DNA of 64,000 bases from SXWH01 sp038239865 (lineage in GTDB: Bacteria; Verrucomicrobiota; Verrucomicrobiia; Chthoniobacterales; Chthoniobacteraceae): contig JBBSEI010000006.1 in NCBI GenBank assembly GCA_038239865.1, positions 30,120 through 94,119 on the forward strand. Reading direction: 5' to 3'. The notes beneath the pieces are model-generated. The model was not told the DNA's origin and searched no databases. It saw only the letters and a list, made by a program, of their open reading frames with translations. Every line of letters starts with the position of its first letter. Within the stretch, counting starts at the first letter, position 1. Positions 58,594 to 64,000 of this stretch are shown here, in pieces. The translations under genes and the position numbers were made by a program.

Positions 58594-59655
58594 ATGCGTC
58601 TCCTTTTCTCCCTGCTCCTGTTCACCACGTCACTCCACGCCGCGGAAATCCGCACCGTCGCGGGCACCGGCGTGAAGGGTTCCGCCGGCGATGGCGGAGC
58701 GGCGACCGCCGCGCAACTCGACAATCCTTTCGGCGTCACGCGCGGGCCGGATGGCGCGCTGTGGTTTTGCGAATATGGCGGGCAGCGAGCGAGCAAGATC
58801 ACCGCGGATGGGAAACTTCATGTCGTCGCAGGCAGCGGGCAGAAGGGATACACAGGCGACGGCGGCCCGGCGTTGCAGGCGACGTTCAATCTGCCGCATG
58901 AGATCCGTTTTGATCGCAGCGGGAATTTTTACATCGCCGACATGGCGAACAGCGCCATCCGCAAAGTGGACGCGAAGACCGGCGTCATCACCACCTTCGC
59001 GGGCACGGGCAAGCCCGGCTATTCCGGGGACGGCGGGCCCGCGAATGCCGCGCAGCTCAAGCAGCCGCACAGCATCCAGTTCGACCCCGCGGGCGATCTT
59101 TTCATCTGCGACATCGGCAACCACGTCATCCGCAAGGTGGACATGAAGACCGGCATCATCAGCACCTTCGCCGGCATCGGCAAAGCCGGCCCCACGCCCG
59201 ACGGCGCGCCCATCGCCGGCACGCCGCTGAACGGTCCGCGCTCGATGGACTTCGACGCGCAGGGCAACCTCTGGCTCGTCACCCGCGAGGGAAATCAGGT
59301 CTTCAAATTCGATCTGAAGGCCGGCAAAATCCACCACGTCGCGGGCACGGGAAAGAAAGGCTTCACCGGCCACGGCGGCCCCGCGAAGGACGCCACGCTC
59401 TCCGGCCCCAAGGGCATCGCCGTCGCGCCGAACGGCAACGTCTATCTCGCCGACACTGAGAGCCACAGCGTGCGCATGATTGATGTGAAAAAGGGCACGC
59501 TCGAACTCATCGCCGGCACCGGCGAACGCGGCGACGGCCCCGATGGTGATCCGCTGAAATGCAAGATGGCACGCTTGCACGGAGTCTTCGTTGACAAGGA
59601 CGGCACGCTCTACATCGGCGACAGCGAAGCGCACCGCGTGCGGGCGGTGAAGTAG
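58594..59655 (+). CDS. Secreted NHL-repeat beta-propeller protein
   Basis: 353-residue exported protein with a signal peptide (MRLLFSLLLFTTSLHA) and five to six NHL repeats, each with a pattern like LPHEIRFDRSGNFYIADMAN. The repeats are unusually regular, with GTGKPGYSGDGGPA turns. Probably a surface or periplasmic binding propeller; no enzyme site seen. ATG at 58594. ParE-type toxin gene converges 7 bases after its stop. Confidence 0.85.
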   Translation: MRLLFSLLLFTTSLHAAEIRTVAGTGVKGSAGDGGAATAAQLDNPFGVTRGPDGALWFCEYGGQRASKITADGKLHVVAGSGQKGYTGDGGPALQATFNLPHEIRFDRSGNFYIADMANSAIRKVDAKTGVITTFAGTGKPGYSGDGGPANAAQLKQPHSIQFDPAGDLFICDIGNHVIRKVDMKTGIISTFAGIGKAGPTPDGAPIAGTPLNGPRSMDFDAQGNLWLVTREGNQVFKFDLKAGKIHHVAGTGKKGFTGHGGPAKDATLSGPKGIAVAPNGNVYLADTESHSVRMIDVKKGTLELIAGTGERGDGPDGDPLKCKMARLHGVFVDKDGTLYIGDSEAHRVRAVK

Positions 59656-59662
59656 AGGCAAC

Positions 59663-59956
59663 TCAGCCGCGCAATCGCCGACGAATCCATGCGGGTCTGC
59701 GGCGGCAATCGAGCACGGCGCGCACGCGAATCACATCGCCCTCGATGCGGTAGTAGATCGCGAATGGAAACCGGCTGGCGAGGCAGCGGTGCGAACCGTT
59801 CACGATGCGATGGATGCCCGCGTGCAGCACGAGCGAGTCAATGTCGGCGAACAGCGAATCGAGAAAATACGCACCGATGCCAGGTGCCTGCTCCTCGTAA
59901 AAATAATACCCGACGACCAAATCCTCCTGCACCTCGTCGAGCAGTTCGATCCTCAT
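59663..59956 (-). CDS. RelE/ParE-family toxin
   Basis: 97-residue toxin. The family core is present: MRIELLDEVQEDLVVGYYFY, then GAYFLDSLFADIDSLVL and a C-terminal RFPFAIYYRIEGDVIRVRAV. ParE toxins act on gyrase and RelE toxins cut ribosomal mRNA; sequence does not decide. The start overlaps the antitoxin stop as ATGA. Confidence 0.88.
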   Translation of the reverse strand: MRIELLDEVQEDLVVGYYFYEEQAPGIGAYFLDSLFADIDSLVLHAGIHRIVNGSHRCLASRFPFAIYYRIEGDVIRVRAVLDCRRRPAWIRRRLRG

Positions 59957-60171
59957 GACACCCGCTTGCGGATGTCAGCCTTCGCCTGCTCCCAGTCGGA
60001 GAATCGCGCCTCGCCCGACGCGATGCGCCGTTCCCGCGCCTCCAGCACATCCCGGTGCCACTCCGGCGATTCGAGCGCGGCGGCATTGCGGCTCAGATCC
60101 TCCCAAAGTGCCTCCATCGCTTGCAGCTTCTCGGTGACGGTCATCTCGTTCAACGGCAGAGTCGCAGGCAT
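59953..60171 (-). CDS. Putative addiction-module antitoxin (PF09720 type)
   Basis: 72-residue protein (MTVTEKLQAMEALWEDLSRN, then SPEWHRDVLEARERRIASGE) of the addiction-module component family, an antitoxin for ParE-type toxins. Upstream of the toxin gene, with a 4-base overlap. It probably represses its own operon, as is usual for such pairs. Confidence 0.86.
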   Translation of the reverse strand: MPATLPLNEMTVTEKLQAMEALWEDLSRNAAALESPEWHRDVLEARERRIASGEARFSDWEQAKADIRKRVS

Positions 60172-60222
60172 GGGAAAGCGATACGCGAAATCAGACGCAG
60201 CGCGAGCACTTTGATACGCGGC

Positions 60223-61770
60223 TCACTTCATCAGCGACCACGCCTTCACGCTGTCCTTCATCCGCAGGATGAGCCGGCCGTTTGCGATGCAGGGCGAGGG
60301 AACCCACTGCGCTTTGACCGTCGCGCGGCCGAGGGAAATGTAGGTCTTTGGCTCGGCGGCGATCATCAGGAGGCTGTTGCCGTTGTTGGCCATCGTGAAG
60401 AGCTTGCCGTCGGCGATCACGGGCGAGCTGATGGTCGTTTGCGCCTGCGTCTTCCACGCGACTTCGCCGGTCGCGGCTTTGAAGCAGTAGTGGTTGTTGT
60501 CGTCGGTGAGATAGACGTGGCCGTCGTGCAGGATCGGGCTGCTCTGCGTGCGCAGCGCGTCAATCGGATGGCTCCACATCCGCTCGGCTTTCTCCGGCGT
60601 GATGCGATACGCGACGAGGCCGAGTTCCTTCTTGCGCGACTGCACGGCGAGGATGTCGCCCGCGATGGATGGCGTGCTGTCGCCGCCGGCCTCCGCGGTC
60701 CAGAGCAGCGCGCCGCTTTTCAGATCCACGGCGGAAAGGTCGCGCCCGTTGCAGATCACGATCTTTTTTCCGCCCGACTCCCACGGCACGGGCGAGGCGT
60801 TGCCGGTGCCGACTTTCTCCTGCTTCCAGAGTTCCTTCCCGGTCGCGGCGTCGAGCGCGGTGAGCGAGTCCGCATTCACCACCAGCGTGCCGTCGAAGAA
60901 AAGCGGCGATGATCCCGTGCCTTTCTTTTTCGCAAACGGCGTCTGCCACAGCACCTTTCCGTCCGCGAGATTCACGCACCACACGCGGCGGCTGCCGACT
61001 GCGAACACTTTCCCGTCCGCCACGCACGGAGTCGAGGACGCCGTGCGCCCGACCGACTCGCCGGGCAGCGACGCCTTCCACACCGTCTTGCCCGTATCGA
61101 AGTCAATGCACACCAGAGCGTCCTCCGCCGTGCGCTTCGTCGGCGGCACGGCGGACACGATTTGCTGCCGCACTTCCTCGCTCCAGCCCTGCGCCTCCAG
61201 CCACGACTTCATCTCCGCGTCGGTGGCAAAGATGTGCTCCTTGTTCGCGTCGAGCTTCTCCAGCACGTCGAGCGGCAGCGCGAGCTTGCCCTTCGTGAAC
61301 CGCTTCGTGAGCCAGCCCGTGTAGAGCTGCCGCTGCTTCGCGTCGAAATTCTCCTCCGCAAACTTCTGCGCAAACTCCTCCAGCTTCTTCCCGCGCAACG
61401 TCGGCGGCAGCTCCTCGCGCGCCTTCTCGATTTTCGCCACGAGCGCATCGCCGAGCGACTTCACGGACTGATGCCCGAGCTGCCGCAGCACCAGTTCGCT
61501 GATCTGCCGCGTCTCGCTCGGAATGTCGCGATGCCACACGAGCCCCATGATCACGCGCCCGCCCGCGACCACCGGGCTCGACAGCCCGCCCTCGTCGTTC
61601 GACGGAATCTGCTCGCTCTCCCAAAGCTCCTTCAGCCCCTCCTCCGGCAGCGCCACCAGCAGCTTCGGCGAATCCGGCACCACGCCATTCCGCAGCGGCC
61701 CGCGCCACTGCGGCCAGTCGGCGGCATGGAGATTCAGGGCGGCGGCAAGGAGGAGAAAAAGGGAGCGCAT
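60223..61770 (-). CDS. Secreted PQQ-like beta-propeller protein
   Basis: 515-residue exported protein with a signal peptide (MRSLFLLLAAALNLHA). A helical domain (about 90-200) interrupts the start, and at least six PQQ-propeller blades follow, with repeats such as DALVCIDFDTGKTVWKASLP and VNLADGKVLWQTPF. It is like BamB-type or verrucomicrobial outer-membrane propellers. Whether it binds PQQ is not known. ATG at 61770. Confidence 0.85.
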   Translation of the reverse strand: MRSLFLLLAAALNLHAADWPQWRGPLRNGVVPDSPKLLVALPEEGLKELWESEQIPSNDEGGLSSPVVAGGRVIMGLVWHRDIPSETRQISELVLRQLGHQSVKSLGDALVAKIEKAREELPPTLRGKKLEEFAQKFAEENFDAKQRQLYTGWLTKRFTKGKLALPLDVLEKLDANKEHIFATDAEMKSWLEAQGWSEEVRQQIVSAVPPTKRTAEDALVCIDFDTGKTVWKASLPGESVGRTASSTPCVADGKVFAVGSRRVWCVNLADGKVLWQTPFAKKKGTGSSPLFFDGTLVVNADSLTALDAATGKELWKQEKVGTGNASPVPWESGGKKIVICNGRDLSAVDLKSGALLWTAEAGGDSTPSIAGDILAVQSRKKELGLVAYRITPEKAERMWSHPIDALRTQSSPILHDGHVYLTDDNNHYCFKAATGEVAWKTQAQTTISSPVIADGKLFTMANNGNSLLMIAAEPKTYISLGRATVKAQWVPSPCIANGRLILRMKDSVKAWSLMK

Positions 61771-61826
61771 GCGTGCGTGTTAGCTCAGCGTCATCGCGCA
61801 GACAAGGACGCGGCGGAATGAACAAC

Positions 61827-61926
61827 GTAGCCGACGACGGAAGGAGGCGGGCTGATTTTTTTCCACGCTCCAGCTTCCGAGTTCCGCATTTCGAGGAAGT
61901 GCCCGCCTCCTCCCGTCGGCGGCTAC
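61827..61926. repeat. Inverted repeat element with GTAG at both ends
   Basis: Arms at 61827-61852 and (inverted) 61901-61926 match at 24 of 26 positions, each beginning GTAGCCG and ending GGAGGCGGGC. It lies between the PQQ-propeller gene and the nucleotidyltransferase-like gene. Confidence 0.8.
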
Positions 61927-61954
61927 GGAAAGGCGTCCACACCGAGCGCGGACG

Positions 61955-62494
61955 CTACTCCGCCTTTGGCCGATCGATCTGCTTCTTCAGATCATCGGTC
62001 AGCGAATCCCACAGCGCCGGATGTGACTCGATGAGCCGGGCAATGTCGCCGAGGTCCTTGATCCGTTTACTCTGCCGTCTCTGTGCATCGCTCCATGCCT
62101 TCATCTTTCCGCGCAACGTGTCCTCCAGCGAGGCGACCCTGAGCAAAATGCCATGCACATCCGCAGGCACGGCCCGCGTCGGGAAGTCGCGGTAAAAATC
62201 CTCCGTGCTCAGTTGGAGACTCACTTTCGAGTGCCCCTGAAAGTTGACCGACCAGGGAAATTTTTCAGATCGAAACCCCGCCTCTTCGAGAACATGCACC
62301 GTGCGTTCAATCGCCTCCGTGACGACCACAAAACCAACGTCCCGCGTGACCATCGGCTCCGCCGCCCAATGATTCACCGCCACGCCCCCGATAGTACACC
62401 AAGCGATGTCCGCCCGCTCCAGGCAATCCACCAGCCGCATCACATCATCAGTGCCGCCGACGGTCTGCCAGTCGTAGAATTTCTTCGCTGTCAT
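61955..62494 (-). CDS. Nucleotidyltransferase-like (AbiEii/MNT type) protein
   Basis: 179-residue protein of the nucleotidyltransferase fold, related to AbiEii-like toxins or minimal nucleotidyltransferases. The core is CTIGGVAVNHWAAEPMVTRD then VGFVV; the family usually has TxDxD, and the second acidic residue is replaced here by Gly. C-terminal helical tail. ATG at 62494 overlaps the stop of the toxin remnant at 62491-62571 as ATGA. Confidence 0.65.
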   Translation of the reverse strand: MTAKKFYDWQTVGGTDDVMRLVDCLERADIAWCTIGGVAVNHWAAEPMVTRDVGFVVVTEAIERTVHVLEEAGFRSEKFPWSVNFQGHSKVSLQLSTEDFYRDFPTRAVPADVHGILLRVASLEDTLRGKMKAWSDAQRRQSKRIKDLGDIARLIESHPALWDSLTDDLKKQIDRPKAE

Positions 62495-62571
62495 GGCCGC
62501 ATTTTGCCATGCGCGAAGCAGGACGCGAGTTTTTTGGGAGGAGCAAGATTCTCGTCGAACTCGATTTTCAC
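62491..62571 (-). pseudogene. Remnant of a DUF5615 (PIN-like) toxin
   Basis: 26 codons from GTG (62571), overlapping the DUF433 stop as GTGA, to TGA. The start VKIEFDENLAPP matches the family start M-K-[IL]-x-x-D-E-N-L, after which the frame loses similarity (KKLASCFAHGK) and ends. The usual protein is about 110 residues, so this is a truncated remnant. Confidence 0.65.
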
Positions 62572-62810
62572 GCCACCACCGCAGGCGCGGACGGCGCCGG
62601 CAAATCGTCACCTGCCGACGCCGCGGCAAACGCAATCACCGCGCGCAGCCCGTCGTGCGTCACGGTGGGGAAATCCGCCAGCACCTCAGCCTCCGTCGCA
62701 CCTTTCGCAAGGCTGGCAAGCAGCGTCCGCACCGGCACACGCGTGCCTTTGACGACCAGCGCCCCGCCGCACAGTTCCGCTCGGCGCTCGTCCGCGTTGT
62801 TGAAGTTCAT
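62568..62810 (-). CDS. DUF433 antitoxin
   Basis: 80-residue DUF433 protein, an antitoxin-type winged helix. Family core: GGALVVKGTRVPVRTLLASL, then EVLADFPTVTHDGLRAVIAF. Normally followed by a DUF5615 toxin, which here is only a remnant. ATG at 62810. The protein is complete, so the antitoxin is orphaned. Confidence 0.85.
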   Translation of the reverse strand: MNFNNADERRAELCGGALVVKGTRVPVRTLLASLAKGATEAEVLADFPTVTHDGLRAVIAFAAASAGDDLPAPSAPAVVA

Positions 62811-62879
62811 GCCGGAAGATTACCAGACGGCAGTGTGCCGGACAATGCTGACTTCGCACGGGAAGCTTTCGCAGCCTTG

Positions 62880-63248
62880 TCAGGGCAATCCTAGTCGCTC
62901 TCGAAGAAGATTTTTCGCATACTCGACCGCCAATTGCAGAGTCCAACTCCCTGCTGGAATCATGACCTTTTCCTTTACTTTTTTCGAGATGGTGTCCTCG
63001 CGCATAGCTTGTAGAAAGTCGTGCCCGGATGGCTTGATTCGGTCGATAATCATATTGGGACGCATCTCGCGTCCGTATGTATGCACCGCACCCACCAGAA
63101 AACCCGCTTCGATAAGTTGCTGCACATGTTCTGCAATCTCGTGCAGGTCGGAAGAAATCTTGAGAGCACCCACGAAAAACTTCGTTCCGGGTGGCTGTTC
63201 TTCAGCAACCAACATGATCTCCCTCAGTAAATCTGGATTCCTACGCAT
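62880..63248 (-). CDS. DUF2513 protein
   Basis: 122-residue protein of the DUF2513 family: MRRNPDLLREIMLVAEEQPP at the start, HVQQLIEAGFLVGAV, and SGHDFLQAMREDTISKKVKE near the end. Family members are often in mobile or phage-related regions; function unknown. Composition is visibly lower in GC than the first 60 kb. Confidence 0.8.
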   Translation of the reverse strand: MRRNPDLLREIMLVAEEQPPGTKFFVGALKISSDLHEIAEHVQQLIEAGFLVGAVHTYGREMRPNMIIDRIKPSGHDFLQAMREDTISKKVKEKVMIPAGSWTLQLAVEYAKNLLRERLGLP

Positions 63249-63314
63249 ATGAATAAGCGCATCGAGTGCGGCGATTAAGAGCGTTCAGCAGAGTCAAAGC
63301 GAAAGCGACGGATG

Positions 63315-63818
63315 TTACCGTGTCCGAAATCGATCCGGGTTCACGATTTGCTGACTTCCATTGCGGAAATGGCCTGTGGCGAACGCGAGCAGTCGCTCGG
63401 TATTCGGGTGATAGCGGGCTTGGCGTAATTCGTCGTATTCAATCTCGCTAGGCGCGCAGTGCTCCATGATTTCGATGAGATCCCGATCCAGTGTACCGTC
63501 GTATTCTGAAGCCTTCTCTCCTCTTTTTCTGTATTCTTCCGCCAGCCTCTTATGGGCGGCAATGACTTCTCGTTCCCGAGCGTCAAGGTCCATCGCTTTA
63601 TTGCCGGGGAGCGGGATGCCTGCAAAGAATTCATCAATGCCACGCATACGCCGCGCAGTTTCCTCATGCAGGCGCGAAGCCGTTGCGTCCGCCTGTGTCC
63701 AGAGCTGACCTGCAATCTTCCAGCCTTCGACCGCTTTCATAAACTCCGCTTTTGATGCCGACGCGTAGTCCTCCGGCCATGCGTTGCTCAGCATGCGAAA
63801 TGACGCCTCCGTGGTCAT
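63315..63818 (-). CDS. Hypothetical protein in lower-GC region
   Basis: 167-residue protein, or up to 183 from a GTG at 63866. It begins MTTEASFRMLSNAWPEDYAS, is helical and charged (LDAREREVIAAHKRLAEEYR), and ends EYDELRQARYHPNTERLLAF then a short basic tail. No family recognised. ATG at 63818 has AAAGAG nearby as a ribosome site. The last 134 bases of the window show nothing. Confidence 0.55.
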   Translation of the reverse strand: MTTEASFRMLSNAWPEDYASASKAEFMKAVEGWKIAGQLWTQADATASRLHEETARRMRGIDEFFAGIPLPGNKAMDLDAREREVIAAHKRLAEEYRKRGEKASEYDGTLDRDLIEIMEHCAPSEIEYDELRQARYHPNTERLLAFATGHFRNGSQQIVNPDRFRTR

Positions 63819-64000
63819 GAGGTGCTCTTTGAAAATTGTGAGTTTGGTGCCCTGACCTATCAGCACTTCGAGACGGCTTGGCCTGCCCCCGGTTTTTGAT
63901 CCACTTGCTATGAGAGTTTTTCGTGGTTTTCGGGTTTTGGATTAGGGGTGATGTGGTTGGTGGGAAGGGCGCAGCCTTGCGGCCGCCTCCGCTACGCTCC

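Overview
The window is GC-rich chromosomal DNA from a bacterium that is most likely a member of the Verrucomicrobiota, possibly a Chthoniobacterales/Spartobacteria-type soil or freshwater lineage. The evidence is the gene content: a c-type cytochrome domain of the planctomycete/verrucomicrobial kind fused to a formylglycine-enzyme-like domain, ThuA, NHL and PQQ-propeller secreted proteins, DUF4175 and DUF4407 proteins, paired ExbD genes behind an ExbB with a zinc ribbon, and GTAG-headed palindromes between genes. No 16S rRNA gene is present, so the assignment is inference. There is no phage, insertion sequence, CRISPR array or large secondary-metabolite cluster; most genes are housekeeping or envelope genes.

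Layout. 1-7.3 kb: 3' part of rpoB and all of rpoC, closed by a strong intrinsic terminator. 7.5-9.7 kb: sugar isomerase/epimerase, L,D-transpeptidase lipoprotein and two very small genes. 9.7-15.7 kb (minus): tightly packed operon GAF-SpoIIE phosphatase, grpE, dnaJ, rsmE, prmC, murA. 15.8-23.1 kb: secreted proteins, DJ-1/PfpI protein, a HEAT-repeat/RNA methyltransferase fusion, a VF530 protein, a YkgJ Fe-S protein and an ElyC/YdcF-like protein. 23.2-28.7 kb: periplasmic folding/TPR genes on minus, diverging from a plus-strand TPR-ExbB-ExbD-ExbD operon. 28.7-33 kb: aldo/keto reductase, RidA, gluconate-type permease and an SDR probably acting on sugar acids. 33.1-35.8 kb: prephenate dehydratase facing an scpA-scpB-chorismate mutase operon. 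35.9-39.6 kb: DUF4407 coiled-coil membrane protein, a rhomboid-like protein and a diacylglycerol-kinase-like protein. 39.7-47.7 kb: AsmA-like, rsmD, trmB, comEC, an arginyl/leucyl-transferase-like protein, ThuA and a PIG-L deacetylase. 47.9-52.4 kb: tRNA-Ala(GGC), a DUF4175-like protein and a large Ala/Gln-repeat protein. 52.4-58.2 kb: glgC, beta-carbonic anhydrase, cysS, tpiA and pgk. 58.6-64 kb: NHL protein, a ParE-type toxin/antitoxin pair, PQQ-propeller protein and a small, lower-GC accessory patch with a nucleotidyltransferase-like gene, an orphan DUF433 antitoxin with a decayed toxin, a DUF2513 gene and one unknown gene.

How genes work together. Glycolysis (pgk-tpiA) and glycogen synthesis (glgC) handle central carbon. 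murA, the L,D-transpeptidase, the ElyC-like and AsmA-like proteins, the PPIase and the ExbB/ExbD operon serve the envelope. rsmE, rsmD, prmC, trmB and cysS serve translation. The phosphatase-grpE-dnaJ linkage suggests a signalling protein co-produced with chaperones.

I did not find a clear new defence or biosynthetic system. The most unusual material is (i) a set of intergenic palindromic elements, several starting with GTAG as REP elements do, (ii) heptamer tandem repeats directly in front of a permease gene, (iii) proteins that keep a family fold but have lost or changed key residues (rhomboid without its catalytic His, prephenate dehydratase with TQF for TRF, an arginyltransferase-like protein without its Cys cluster, a ComEC with a changed metal motif), and (iv) an Ala/Gln-repeat protein of 863 residues.
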